A DNA stretch of 64,000 bases from Rhizobium leguminosarum (GCF_001679785.1 NZ_CP016286.1:3838001-3902000); one strand, 5' to 3'; numbered from the stretch's first letter, positions 1 through 8,904 are shown. Translations and numbers: made by a program. The notes: generated by a model not told the origin, from the letters alone.

Positions 1-238
1 GCATGACGATATCGGCAAAGGCAGCCCCGCTGTAACCGAGAATATTCGTCGGCAGGTTGGCGGTCGCATAGGAATAGCTCGGATCCGCAACATTCCATGT
101 CGCCAGTGCCGCGACGCAGAACGCCAGCAGCAGAAAGATCGCAAAGCCGATGAGCGCCTGGATCTGCCGCAGCATGAATGCCGAGAAGGAAAACCGATCC
201 GGACGGCCATCCATCGCCGGCGACGTGCTTCTTGCCAT
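1..238 (-). CDS. ftsK: DNA translocase FtsK, N-terminal fragment (cut by window edge)
   Basis: The reading frame starts with ATG at 238 on the minus strand and runs off the window start, so only about 79 N-terminal residues are visible. They begin MARSTSPAMDGRPDRFSFSA and continue into one clear hydrophobic segment (QALIGFAIFLLLAFCVAALA). This matches the short cytoplasmic tail and first membrane helix of rhizobial FtsK, the septum-bound dsDNA pump that resolves chromosome dimers at division. The motor and gamma domains lie outside the window. The identification rests on the N-terminal sequence and on the ftsK-amtB-glnK order known from related rhizobia. Confidence 0.7.
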   Translation of the reverse strand, partial: MARSTSPAMDGRPDRFSFSAFMLRQIQALIGFAIFLLLAFCVAALATWNVADPSYSYATANLPTNILGYSGAAFADIVM

Positions 239-377
239 GTGTCTAACCCGTCCAATGCCTGAGGACACGCGAATCGCTGAAGCTTCGGTGCCAAAATGCG
301 TCCGCTCTACCTAATCAGAGCCGGGTTAAAGCGATGTTAACCATGCATGCCTGGACGTGCATTCCGAACCGGGAAAT

Positions 378-408
378 GAAAAAAGCCCGAACCTTGAAAG
401 GTCCGGGC
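378..408 (-). terminator. Rho-independent terminator of glnK-amtB
   Basis: Read on the minus strand, an 11-bp stem (GCCCGGACCTT paired with AAGGTTCGGGC, one G-T pair) with a tiny loop is followed by six T. It lies about 80 bp beyond the amtB stop codon. Confidence 0.85.
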
Positions 409-486
409 CAAATGCGGTCTATGGTTAGATAGGCCGCGACGGGCCGTGAAGCGGCGCCCTTCTGCCGGGCGCCGCAAACCCTGTGA

Positions 487-1914
487 TCAGGAAGAGTGGT
501 AGGCGGCTTCGCCGTGGGTCGAAAGGTCGAGACCTTCGCGTTCGGCTTCAACGGTGACACGCAGGCCGATGACGACGTCGACGATCTTGTAGAGGATCGC
601 CGAGCCGATACCGGACCACAGCAGCGTCGTCAGCACGCCCTTGGCCTGGTTCCAGACCTGGGTTGCCGTGCCGGCATAGGAGGCTGCGAAATCGGCGGTC
701 GAATAATCGACGATGCCTGCACCGCCGAGCGCCGGGTTGACGAGGATACCGGTGCCGAGAGCGCCGATAATGCCACCGACGCAATGGACGCCGAAAACAT
801 CGAGGCTGTCGTCGTAGTTGAACTTGTTCTTCACGACGTCGACGAAGAAGTAGCAGGCCGGCGAAACGAGGAGGCCGAGAACGATCGAGCCCATCGGGCC
901 GGCAAAGCCTGCCGCCGGAGTGATGGCAACGAGACCGGCAACCGCGCCGGAAGCGCCACCGAGCATGGAAGCCTTGCCGCGGGTGAGGGTTTCGACGATG
1001 CACCAGGACACAGCGGCGGCAGCCGCTGCAACGAAGGTGTTGATCATAGCGAGAGAAGCGTAGGCATTGGCTTCGAGGTTGGAGCCGGCATTGAAGCCGA
1101 ACCAGCCGACCCAGAGCAGCGAGGCGCCGACCATGGTCAGCGTCATCGAATGCGGAGCCATGATTTCCTTCTTATAGCCCGTGCGCTTGCCGAGCATGAT
1201 GGCGCCGACGAGGCCCGCGATACCGGCATTGATGTGAACGACCGTGCCGCCGGCAAAGTCGATTGCGCCGTAGGAGAAGATCAGGCCGGCCGGCGAGGTG
1301 TAGGAGCTCGGACCGCCCCAGAACCAGACCATGTGCGCCATCGGGAAGTAGATGAAGGTGACCCAGAGCACGACGAAGAGCATGACGGCCGAGAACTTGA
1401 TGCGCTCGGCGAACGCGCCGACGATCAGGCCGGGCGTGATGCAGGCAAACGTCATCTGGAACACGATGAAGGTGTATTCCGGAATGGCGACGCCCTTCGA
1501 GAAGGTTTCTACGAGCGACGAGGTGTTGACGCCGGCGAGGAAGGCCTTGGAGAAGCCGCCGACGAAGCTGTTCAGCGAACCGCCATCGGTGAAGGCGAGC
1601 GAATAGCCGTAGGTCACCCAGATCAGCGCCACGACGGCCGTGATCATGAAGACCTGCATCAGCACCGAGAGCATGTTCTTGGCGCGAACGAGACCGCCGT
1701 AGAAAAGCGCAAGGCCGGGGATGGTCATCAGAAGGACGAGCGCCGAGGAGACGAGCATCCAGGTATTATCACCCTTGTCCATGGTGAGAGCAGGAGCAGC
1801 AGCGGCAGTGGCGGCTGGCGCAGCCTCCTGCGCGAAAGCGACGGCCGGCGCCAGAAGGGCGGCCGAAGCTGCGCAAAGCCGCGCAAAGGTGGAAGAAAAC
1901 TTCGAAATTGACAT
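487..1914 (-). CDS. amtB: Ammonium transporter AmtB
   Basis: The 475-residue inner-membrane channel of the Amt/Mep/Rh family conducts ammonium into the cell. The N terminus has a signal-peptide-like segment ending near VAFAQEAAPA, as in other proteobacterial AmtB proteins. Eleven hydrophobic segments follow, and the twin pore histidines are seen in HINAGIAG and FGVHCVGG. It lies 27 bp downstream of glnK in the same direction, the classical glnK-amtB pair in which uridylylation-sensitive GlnK plugs the channel when nitrogen is plentiful. Expression most likely comes from the sigma-54 promoter ahead of glnK. Length and all core motifs are normal. Confidence 0.97.
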   Translation of the reverse strand: MSISKFSSTFARLCAASAALLAPAVAFAQEAAPAATAAAAPALTMDKGDNTWMLVSSALVLLMTIPGLALFYGGLVRAKNMLSVLMQVFMITAVVALIWVTYGYSLAFTDGGSLNSFVGGFSKAFLAGVNTSSLVETFSKGVAIPEYTFIVFQMTFACITPGLIVGAFAERIKFSAVMLFVVLWVTFIYFPMAHMVWFWGGPSSYTSPAGLIFSYGAIDFAGGTVVHINAGIAGLVGAIMLGKRTGYKKEIMAPHSMTLTMVGASLLWVGWFGFNAGSNLEANAYASLAMINTFVAAAAAAVSWCIVETLTRGKASMLGGASGAVAGLVAITPAAGFAGPMGSIVLGLLVSPACYFFVDVVKNKFNYDDSLDVFGVHCVGGIIGALGTGILVNPALGGAGIVDYSTADFAASYAGTATQVWNQAKGVLTTLLWSGIGSAILYKIVDVVIGLRVTVEAEREGLDLSTHGEAAYHSS

Positions 1915-1941
1915 TGGAAAAAGCTCCTTGATCTGCCGTTC

Positions 1942-2298
<357 letters not shown>

Positions 2299-2365
2299 TT
2301 ATCCTCGGCGCGGAGCCGACTCTCCTTGCCGCTGACGTTCCTGAACAGCGACCGGCCAATACACA

Positions 2366-2381
2366 TTCAAGGGACGTGCCA
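2366..2381 (-). promoter_or_regulatory. Sigma-54 (-24/-12) promoter of glnK-amtB
   Basis: On the minus strand TGGCACG-TCCC-TTGAA matches the RpoN consensus TGGCACG-N4-TTGCA in all fixed positions except one (A instead of C in the -12 element). It lies about 85 bp upstream of the glnK start codon. Confidence 0.75.
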
Positions 2382-2465
2382 GATTCGAGGCAAGACGTAA
2401 GTCATTGAAAAGTAAAGGTTATAATAAATAGTGCCAATAAACAGGCAAATGATTGGCCAATAAGC

Positions 2466-2480
2466 GCACAAATAACGCGC
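2466..2480. promoter_or_regulatory. NtrC-like enhancer site
   Basis: GCAC-N7-GCGC resembles the NtrC dyad GCAC-N7-GTGC with one mismatch. It lies about 85-100 bp upstream of the -24 element of the glnK promoter, the usual distance for an enhancer acting by DNA looping. Confidence 0.5.
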
Positions 2481-2503
2481 AAATTTGTAAAGTTGCACAT
2501 TAT

Positions 2504-3388
2504 TTATTCATTTGCCCTTTTCCGAATCAGGCCTTCCTGCGCGACCGATGCGATCAGGCTACCGGATCGTGTAAATAGGCTACCCCGGGTTAATCCTCTG
2601 GCGCCTGAAGCCGACGGACTGTCCTGCGTATAAAGCAGCCAGTCGTCGAGTTTGCAGGGTCTGTGGAACCACATGGAGTGATCGAGGCTCGCCACCTGCA
2701 GGCTCTGGTCGAAGATGGACGTTCCGTGCGCATAGAGCGACGTATCGAGCAGCGTCATGTCCGAAAGATAGGCAAGCACTGCCGCCTGGTAGAGCCGGTC
2801 GTCGGGGACCGGGCCGGTGGCGCGCACCCAGACGTCCTGCTTCGGATCGAGCTTCCTGTCGGAAAAATAATGCGTCAGCGAGACGGGGCGGATCTCGATC
2901 GGCCGCTCACGCTGCCAATATTTCCGGATCGCTTCCGGCGCATGGGCGAGATACTGCTCCTTGATCTGCTGCTCGCCGAGCAGCGCCTCCGGCATTTCAA
3001 CCTTAGGCATCGCGATCTGGTGCTCGAAGCCTGGCTCCTCCACCTGGAAGGAGGCCGACAGCGCGAAGATCGCCTTGCCATGCTGGATGGCGACGACGCG
3101 CCGCGTGTTGAAGCTCGACCCATCGCGGATGCGCTCTGCCCGGTAGATTATCGGCACCGTGGGATCGCCGGGACGCATGAAATAAGCATACAGCGAATGG
3201 ACGAAACGCTCGCCCTCGATGGTGCGCTGTGCCGCCATCAGCGCCTGGCCGATCACCTGGCCGCCGAAGACCCGCTGCCAACCGACCTTGGGGCTGCGGC
3301 CGCGGAAGATATCGACCTCGATCGGCTCGAGGTCGAGCGTCGAAAGCAGCGTCTCCATCGCCGAAGGCCCTGATGTCTCGCCCGTCAT
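2504..3388 (-). CDS. tesB: Acyl-CoA thioesterase II (TesB family)
   Basis: A 294-residue double-hotdog thioesterase that hydrolyses medium and long-chain acyl-CoA to free fatty acid and CoA in the cytoplasm. The family features seen are the first hotdog with FGGQVIGQALMAAQRT, the second with LAYLSDMTLLDTSL (catalytic Asp), SLDHSMWFHRP and the terminal SVAQEGLIRKR (catalytic Gln). Length is normal for TesB. It is divergent from the downstream UbiH-like gene, with 84 bp between the starts. Confidence 0.92.
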   Translation of the reverse strand: MTGETSGPSAMETLLSTLDLEPIEVDIFRGRSPKVGWQRVFGGQVIGQALMAAQRTIEGERFVHSLYAYFMRPGDPTVPIIYRAERIRDGSSFNTRRVVAIQHGKAIFALSASFQVEEPGFEHQIAMPKVEMPEALLGEQQIKEQYLAHAPEAIRKYWQRERPIEIRPVSLTHYFSDRKLDPKQDVWVRATGPVPDDRLYQAAVLAYLSDMTLLDTSLYAHGTSIFDQSLQVASLDHSMWFHRPCKLDDWLLYTQDSPSASGARGLTRGSLFTRSGSLIASVAQEGLIRKRANE

Positions 3389-3472
3389 TTTCTATGTCTC
3401 CCAGCGGTAGGAAGTGAAGTTGCGATGATCTATATAGAGCACATCTGAGGCATAAGGTACGGGAGCGGCGCG

Positions 3473-4687
3473 ATGCTGGACATGCTGGTTGTGGGCGGGG
3501 GTTATGTCGGCCTTTCCGCCGCTGTCGCGGTCAAACAGGCAGCACCCCATCTGAATGTCGCGGTCGTCGAGGCGGCTCCCGAACATGTCTGGAAAAACGA
3601 TACGCGCGCTTCCGCCATCATCGCGGCGGCGGCGAAGATGCTCGAGGTCTTCGGCATCTGGAACGAGATCGAGCCGGAAGCCCAGCCGATCACCAAAATG
3701 ATCGTCACCGACTCCAAGACCTCCGATCCGGTGCGTCCGGTGTTTCTGACCTTCGACGGCGAAGTGGCCGACGGCCGGCCCTTCGCCCACATGATCCCAA
3801 ATGTCGCGATGGTCGCAGCCCTGCGCGGTGCCTGCGACCGGCTCGGCATCGATATCCGCCATGGGCTCAGCGCGACGGAGCTGAAGACCCACGATACCCA
3901 TGCCACCGTCACGCTTTCGGACGGCAGCGCGCTGGAAACCCGGCTGCTGGTTGCCTGTGACGGCGTGCGCTCGACGCTGCGCGATCTCGCCGGCATCAGG
4001 ACCGTCACCTGGGACTACGGCCAGTCCGGCATCGTTGCGACCGTCGAACACGAGCGGCCGCATGACGGCTGCGCCGAGGAACATTTTCTGCCGGCCGGCC
4101 CCTTCGCTATCCTGCCGCTCAAGAACAACCGCTCCTCGCTCGTCTGGACGGAGCGGACGCCGGATGCCAACCGGCTGGTCGCCGCCGATGACCTGATCTT
4201 CGAGGAAGAGCTCGAGCGCCGCTTCGGCCACAAGCTTGGGAGCCTGAAAGTGATCGGCGAAAAGCGTGTCTTCCCACTCGGCCTGACACTCGCCCGCGCC
4301 TTCGTCGCGCCGCGTTTCGCGCTGGCCGGCGACGCCGCCCACGGCATCCACCCGATTTCGGGTCAGGGGCTCAATCTCGGCTTCAAGGATGTGGCGGCAC
4401 TTGCCGAAACCATCGTGGAGGCCGATCGCCTCGGCCTCGATATCGGCTCGATCAACATTCTCGAGCGCTACCAGACCTGGCGGCGCTTCGACACTTTCCG
4501 CATGGGGGTGACGACCGACGTGCTGAACCGGCTCTTCTCCAACGACGCGACGCCGATCCGCATCGCCCGCGACGTCGGCCTCGGCATCGTCGACCGGCTG
4601 CCGCGTCTCAAATCCTTCTTCATCGGCCAGGCGGCCGGAACGACGGCAAAGGACAATCCGCGGCTGCTTGCCGGCCAGACGATTTAA
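3473..4687 (+). CDS. UbiH/UbiF/COQ6-family FAD-dependent monooxygenase (ubiquinone ring hydroxylase)
   Basis: A 404-residue class A flavoprotein monooxygenase predicted to hydroxylate the ubiquinone ring. The FAD dinucleotide-binding motif VVGGGYVGLSAAVAV is at residues 5-19, the DG motif is in LLVACDGVRSTLRDLAG, and the ribose-binding GD motif is in FALAGDAAHGIHPISGQGLN. A GGGAG ribosome site precedes the ATG. Which ring position it hydroxylates (UbiH, UbiF or UbiL-like) cannot be told here, since alphaproteobacterial homologues vary in regiospecificity. Confidence 0.85.
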   Translation: MLDMLVVGGGYVGLSAAVAVKQAAPHLNVAVVEAAPEHVWKNDTRASAIIAAAAKMLEVFGIWNEIEPEAQPITKMIVTDSKTSDPVRPVFLTFDGEVADGRPFAHMIPNVAMVAALRGACDRLGIDIRHGLSATELKTHDTHATVTLSDGSALETRLLVACDGVRSTLRDLAGIRTVTWDYGQSGIVATVEHERPHDGCAEEHFLPAGPFAILPLKNNRSSLVWTERTPDANRLVAADDLIFEEELERRFGHKLGSLKVIGEKRVFPLGLTLARAFVAPRFALAGDAAHGIHPISGQGLNLGFKDVAALAETIVEADRLGLDIGSINILERYQTWRRFDTFRMGVTTDVLNRLFSNDATPIRIARDVGLGIVDRLPRLKSFFIGQAAGTTAKDNPRLLAGQTI

Positions 4688-4729
4688 CCTTTTACGCAAT
4701 ACGCGGCAAAAGCGCTTCCTGGAATTGCT

Positions 4730-4918
4730 TCAATCGTCGAGGCGGCGGGCTTCGGACACCAGCATGATCGGAATGCCGTCGCGGATCGGATAGGCAAGCC
4801 GCGCCTTTTCCGAGACGAGCTCATTGTGCTCGCGATCATAGGAAAGCCGGCCCTTGGAGAGCGGGCAGACCAGGAGATCGAGCAGCTTTGGATCGACGCG
4901 GCTGAGTTTTTCGTCCAT
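4730..4918 (-). CDS. Trm112/YcaR family small protein
   Basis: A 62-residue protein of the Trm112 family (PF03966) with the typical start [20 protein letters not shown] and the tail [19 protein letters not shown]. Eukaryotic Trm112 is an activator of methyltransferases; the bacterial role is poorly defined. Only one cysteine of the usual zinc ribbon remains, which is common in proteobacterial YcaR. It lies 9 bp downstream of the LON-domain gene and is probably co-transcribed with it. Confidence 0.88.
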   Translation of the reverse strand: MDEKLSRVDPKLLDLLVCPLSKGRLSYDREHNELVSEKARLAYPIRDGIPIMLVSEARRLDD

Positions 4919-4927
4919 GGCTGAAGT

Positions 4928-5599
4928 CTACTGCAGAACCGTGTCGGAGTCACCGAAGACGCGCGCCAGCACGATCTCTGTGATGGCGATCAACGTCTCG
5001 GCCCGTGTCTTCAGGTCGGGAGCCTCCAGCAGCGCCTGTTTTTCCGCCGGCCCGAAGGGCGACATCATCGCCAGCGAATTGACGAGCGTCAGATTGCTCG
5101 CCCGCTCGACGCTCTCCCAATCCGCCTCCAGCTTGTTGGCATCGAGATAGGCCTTGAAGGCGGTCAGGAGCGCAGCGCGGTCGACCGCCTCCTCCTCGTT
5201 CTCGGCCGAGAGGTCGGCGATAAAAGGGGCGATGCGGAAGGTGCGGAAGGGGTCGCTGGTCGCTTTCTCCTCCAGCAGCCGGAAGCGGCAGACGCCGGTC
5301 AGCGATACGATATAGCGCCCGTCGCCGGTCTCGGCGAAGGAGGTGATGCGGCCGAGGCAACCGACAGCAGCAAGGTTGGGCTCGCCGCCCTTGTCCTCGT
5401 GTTCGCCGAGCGCCGGCTGCACCATGCCGATCAGCCGGTTTCCGGTCAGTGCTGCATCCAGCATCGCCAGATAACGCGGCTCGAAAATGTTGAGGGGAAG
5501 CTGCCCGGCCGGCAGAAGGAGGGCGCCGGTCAGGGGGAAGACAGCGATCGCATCAGGCAGATCGCCCGGCTTCAGGTATCTGGCATTCCCGACTTGCAT
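4928..5599 (-). CDS. LON peptidase substrate-binding domain protein
   Basis: A protein of about 223 residues consisting of a single LON N-terminal (PUA-like) domain (PF02190) without the Lon ATPase or protease domains. The motif IAVFPLTGALLLPAGQLPLNIFEPRYLAML is diagnostic (seen near residues 18-47). The start MQVGNARYL at 5599 is chosen because the alignable domain begins just after it; in-frame starts up to 5641 exist. Its molecular role is unknown. It sits upstream of the Trm112-like gene. Confidence 0.85.
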   Translation of the reverse strand: MQVGNARYLKPGDLPDAIAVFPLTGALLLPAGQLPLNIFEPRYLAMLDAALTGNRLIGMVQPALGEHEDKGGEPNLAAVGCLGRITSFAETGDGRYIVSLTGVCRFRLLEEKATSDPFRTFRIAPFIADLSAENEEEAVDRAALLTAFKAYLDANKLEADWESVERASNLTLVNSLAMMSPFGPAEKQALLEAPDLKTRAETLIAITEIVLARVFGDSDTVLQ

Positions 5600-5690
5600 G
5601 AAACCGTCCCGCATTCTTGTAACGGGCATGCCCGTCTTCACGAGAATGTGGTGCCCTCGTCCGAAAACGCAAGGGCAGATGCTCGAAACT

Positions 5691-5732
5691 TACAGCGCCG
5701 CACGTCTTTTTAGACGCGCAAAGGACGCTGTA
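5691..5732. repeat. Intergenic palindrome, TACAGCG...CGCTGTA type
   Basis: Outer arms TACAGCG and CGCTGTA enclose a second dyad (CGTCT / AGACG). A diverged relative lies at 32231-32266. This looks like a short dispersed rhizobial palindrome. Confidence 0.5.
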
Positions 5733-5755
5733 ACACTTTGAATCACTGTATGATT

Positions 5756-5828
5756 TAATCCCTAAATCGATTCCGATTTAAGGAATTATGCAGTGGCGAA
5801 TACCTCGAAAATCGGAATCGATTTTCGA
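5756..5828. repeat. Two adjacent palindromes with a GGAATCGATT core
   Basis: The first (5756-5788) is a near-perfect dyad centred on CGATTCCG with one bulge. The second (5805-5828) has perfect 10-bp arms TCGAAAATCG / CGATTTTCGA around GAAT. Both share the core CGGAATCGATTT with the long palindrome at 51004-51047. They lie in the 295-bp gap between the LON-domain gene and the thioredoxin gene, where no other gene is visible. Confidence 0.6.
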
Positions 5829-5894
5829 AAAAGATCATGCACGGATTTTAATGCGATAGACCATCCGTGGCATGTCCTTCGAACGCGCGGCGCC

Positions 5895-6869
5895 CTACGA
5901 GAACAGCATCGCCGAAAGCTTGCGCCGCGCTGCAACCGTCGCCGGATCCTTGAAGCCCCAGACCTCGAAGAACTGCAGCAGCTGGCGGCGGGCGCCGTCA
6001 TCGTCGAAGGCACGGTCCTTGCGCATGATCAGCAGCAGATGTTCGGCCGCCTCGTCGCGCCGGCCTTCGACATTGCGGATCTTGGCGAGCTTGATCCGCG
6101 CCTCGTGGTCATCGGGATTGGCAGCCAGTTCGCGCTCGAGCGCAACGGGATCGCCGAGCTTGCGGGCCTCCTCGATCTGGTCGAGTTTCTTCAGCGCAGC
6201 CTGGATGCCGGCGTCTTTCGCCAGCTCGTCCGGCAGCGCCGTCAGTATGTCGCGCGCCCGCTGATGCTGGTTTGCGGCAATCATGCATTCGGCCATGCCG
6301 GCAATCGCCTTTGCATTTTCGGGATCGGCCTGCATCACGGCGCCATAGAGCTGAGCGGCCTCGTTGATATTGCCGGCGGCAAGCAGTTCCGCCGCTTCCG
6401 TGAGTACGGCTTCGATTTCGGCCGCCTCGTCGGCGCCGGCCGGACCGGCGATCCGGTCGATGAACTGCTGGATCTGGCTTTCCGGCACCGCGCCCATGAA
6501 ACCGTCGGCAGGACGGCCGTTGACGAAGGCGATGACGGCGGGGATCGACTGGATGCCGAGCTGGCCGGCGATCGAGGGATGGTCGTCGATGTTCATCTTG
6601 ACCAGCCGGACACGGCCCTTGGCTTCGTTTATGACCTTCTCCAAGACCGGCGTCAGCTGCTTGCACGGACCGCACCAGGGCGCCCAGAAATCGACCAGCA
6701 CCGGCTGCTTGCGCGATTCCTCGATGACGTCCTTGGCGAAATTCGCGGTCGTCGTCTCCGTGATGTAGCTGCCGGCCGCAGCCGCGGGTTCCGGCGTAGC
6801 ACTGAAGCTTGTCGTCGCCGTCATCTGATTTCCGAAGGAAGCGTTATAGGGGTTGTCGCTGCCGCTCAT
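5895..6869 (-). CDS. Thioredoxin-TPR co-chaperone (YbbN/CnoX-like)
   Basis: A 324-residue cytoplasmic protein with an N-terminal thioredoxin domain (VLVDFWAPWCGPCKQLTPVL, intact CGPC, about residues 55-75) and a C-terminal helical TPR-like half (about residues 165-320). This is the architecture of YbbN/CnoX, which binds unfolded or oxidised proteins and hands them to DnaK and GroEL. The E. coli protein has lost the redox cysteines, but here the CxxC is complete, so reductase activity is likely. The first 40 residues are a low-complexity extension. Confidence 0.85.
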   Translation of the reverse strand: MSGSDNPYNASFGNQMTATTSFSATPEPAAAAGSYITETTTANFAKDVIEESRKQPVLVDFWAPWCGPCKQLTPVLEKVINEAKGRVRLVKMNIDDHPSIAGQLGIQSIPAVIAFVNGRPADGFMGAVPESQIQQFIDRIAGPAGADEAAEIEAVLTEAAELLAAGNINEAAQLYGAVMQADPENAKAIAGMAECMIAANQHQRARDILTALPDELAKDAGIQAALKKLDQIEEARKLGDPVALERELAANPDDHEARIKLAKIRNVEGRRDEAAEHLLLIMRKDRAFDDDGARRQLLQFFEVWGFKDPATVAARRKLSAMLFS

Positions 6870-6907
6870 AGGTATCTCCCGCCGCGCCGATCCTGCCGGC
6901 GTCTTTG

Positions 6908-7020
6908 CTAAAGCATGTCGCGCAAAACTGTGTGGCGGTTTTGCGATAAAGACATGCGCAAAACCAAAGACTAAAGCGCGGCAAGCGAATCTAAAAGATC
7001 GCGACGCGCTTTAGCGCTAA
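6908..7020. repeat. Rhizobial mosaic palindromic repeat (copy 1)
   Basis: Two nested dyads: GCATGTC-GCGCAAAAC paired with GTTTTGCGATAAA-GACATGC, then TAAAGCGCG paired with CGCGCTTTA. It contains the shared core ACTGTGTGGCGGTTTTGCG. It fills the gap between the thioredoxin and prolyl-tRNA editing genes. Confidence 0.7.
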
Positions 7021-7029
7021 AATCGTATG

Positions 7030-7539
7030 TCAGGACGTCAGTTTCAAGACAAGCGGCTTATGTCCGGTCGCTTCCATGAAACGGATAAGGTCGCTGCTCG
7101 CAATCGAGGTCGTCGCATCATTGGATAGCGGATGGCAGTTGACGATCTCCTCGCGCATCAGCTCGGCATCGAGCACGAAGGTGACATTCTCTGCGGTATC
7201 GTTGATCGCGCCGAAGGCCGTTACCGAACCCGGAGCAACGCCGAGATATTCCATCAGCTTCTCCGGTCTGCCGAAGGAAACCCGGCCGGACCCGCCGATG
7301 GCATTATGCACCTGCTTGAGGTCGACGGCAGCATTTTCCTCCACGGTCAGCAGAAAATACCTGTCCTTCTTGTCTTTGACGAACAGGTTCTTGGTGTGAC
7401 CGCCGGGGATTTCATCGCGCAGCGCCACCGATTCCGCCACAGTGAAGACCGGCGCATGGTCGACCGTCTTATGGGCAATGCCGAGCCCGTCGAGAAAGGC
7501 AAATAATTCTTCTCTTGTCTTCGGGGCATTTTCGGACAT
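7030..7539 (-). CDS. Prolyl-tRNA editing protein (ProX/PrdX, YbaK-like domain)
   Basis: About 169 residues forming a single YbaK/EbsC aminoacyl-tRNA deacylase domain. Free-standing members hydrolyse mischarged Ala-tRNA(Pro) or related species in trans. The hallmarks are HTKNLFVKDKKDRYFLLTV and the substrate-pocket region RPEKLMEYLGVAPGSVTAFG. An in-frame ATG four codons upstream (7551) is possible; 7539 is used because the family alignment begins there. Length is normal. Confidence 0.88.
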   Translation of the reverse strand: MSENAPKTREELFAFLDGLGIAHKTVDHAPVFTVAESVALRDEIPGGHTKNLFVKDKKDRYFLLTVEENAAVDLKQVHNAIGGSGRVSFGRPEKLMEYLGVAPGSVTAFGAINDTAENVTFVLDAELMREEIVNCHPLSNDATTSIASSDLIRFMEATGHKPLVLKLTS

Positions 7540-7795
7540 GGGGCAATCCATTGGGCAGGAAGGGAAAAAAGCAAGGCGTCCTGATTAAGTCGGTCCACAT
7601 CGTTTGGCAATCTTTGCGACCGACGCTTTGCCCCGCATTTGCGGCCTTTCCGCCGGGCGCCCGCGAACACTGGAATTTTTCTTCGCCTCTCCGTCATTTC
7701 CCTGTTGCATTTGAAAACCCGTTAGGCCATATAGCGCCGGTCGCCGCGAGGCGGCGCCCACGGTCCAACAACTACCCCGGACCGATGCGGATTGA

Positions 7796-7870
7796 GCGGG
7801 TGTAGCTCAGGGGTAGAGCACAACCTTGCCAAGGTTGGGGTCGAGGGTTCGAATCCCTTCGCCCGCTCCA
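7796..7870 (+). tRNA. tRNA-Gly (anticodon GCC)
   Basis: A 75-nt cloverleaf: acceptor stem GCGGGTG paired with CGCCCGC, D-loop with AGCTCAGGGGTAGAGC, anticodon loop TTGCCAA, T-arm GGGTTCGAATCCC, and an encoded CCA end at 7868-7870. Confidence 0.97.
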
Positions 7871-8004
7871 GTTTCTCCAGATTGCAACATGAAAAGATGG
7901 ACAATACGTCCGTCCTGTTCCTTTAAGTCCGGGCCATCCATGCCTTTATGCTGGTCGAGGCAGCTTATTCGTCCTGTGATCCCGAAAATAACGGTCGATG
8001 TATT

Positions 8005-8904
8005 TTATTGCTTGAAGCAGTGTTCGCGGTGCCATTGCAGGAAATGCGCATGCGGTCGTTCAAATACTCGCCGGGGTACGAGCGCGCGACCAGTCTTGTT
8101 AATAAAACCCCGTACCGCATCGGGATCATTGACCTGTCGTGAAATCAGAATTTCCAGATTGTCGGTCAGACCAATCAATCCTCGATCGAACATCCAATGG
8201 GCCGTGCCGGATAGAGCAATTCCATTGCTGACGATATCGGGACCGTTCGCCTCGACCGGTCGGATATGCGCCGCATCGACTTCTGCCCGCCCTCCGCCAT
8301 TGATCAACTTGAGCCCGGTAATTGCGCAGCGCTTATCATAGGCACTCAAAACGACTTGGCGAAAGACGCGATCTCGCACGATTCGGGACGCGATATAGCT
8401 CACCCGGTCGCGGCTCTGTTCGAATTGGAAAGGCGCTTGCTCTTCCTCAAAGCCTGGAGGCGATGCGCTCGCATCGACGCGTGGCAACAATGGTTCGCGA
8501 TCATCGAGGCCCAGCGCAACAATACGGCTGAAGTCGTCTGGGGAGATTGGGCGAACCGCCGACTGCGCGCGGCCGGAAATCCGACCTTCCGCGTTTAGTA
8601 CACCGCGCTCGACGACACCGTCGGCACCGCTGAAGGGAACTGGGTGGACGAAGTCGAGATAACTTCCAGGTTCGATCAGCGCCAGATACATGCCCGATGT
8701 GTTGGGATCTCGAATGACTTGCTGCACCTTCGCGACGGCAAAATAACCTCGAGTCTCGGAGACCTTTCGAGGCTCGTAGTAAATGATCCAGTCGCCGACG
8801 CATGCTTGGACACGATGGAGATACTGGCTGGGAAACTGATATTGCTCCGCCGGGCTGTCGTCATAGATCGAATCTGAGCGGTGGATGAAAACCCCTAATC
8901 CCAT
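8005..8904 (-). CDS. HNH endonuclease with N-terminal putative PUA/EVE-like domain
   Basis: About 299 residues starting MGLGVFIHRSDSIYDD at 8904; an upstream in-frame start at 8973 gives an unconvincing N terminus. The C-terminal half carries an HNH_2-type nuclease core: CAITGLKL, then DAAHIRPVEANGPDIVSNG, then LSGTAHWMFDRGLI. The N-terminal half (GDWIIYYEPRK..GYFAVAKVQQV) resembles the PUA-like modules found in modification-reading restriction proteins; that is inference. It lies directly downstream of tRNA-Gly on the opposite strand. It could be a modification-dependent restriction enzyme, but no partner gene is present. Confidence 0.75.
   Translation of the reverse strand: MGLGVFIHRSDSIYDDSPAEQYQFPSQYLHRVQACVGDWIIYYEPRKVSETRGYFAVAKVQQVIRDPNTSGMYLALIEPGSYLDFVHPVPFSGADGVVERGVLNAEGRISGRAQSAVRPISPDDFSRIVALGLDDREPLLPRVDASASPPGFEEEQAPFQFEQSRDRVSYIASRIVRDRVFRQVVLSAYDKRCAITGLKLINGGGRAEVDAAHIRPVEANGPDIVSNGIALSGTAHWMFDRGLIGLTDNLEILISRQVNDPDAVRGFINKTGRALVPRRVFERPHAHFLQWHREHCFKQ

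Noticed and set aside
496..1911. 471-codon open frame antisense to amtB
   Set aside because: It mirrors amtB codon periodicity, has a low-complexity Arg/Asp/Glu-rich translation and no recognisable domain; amtB is unambiguous.
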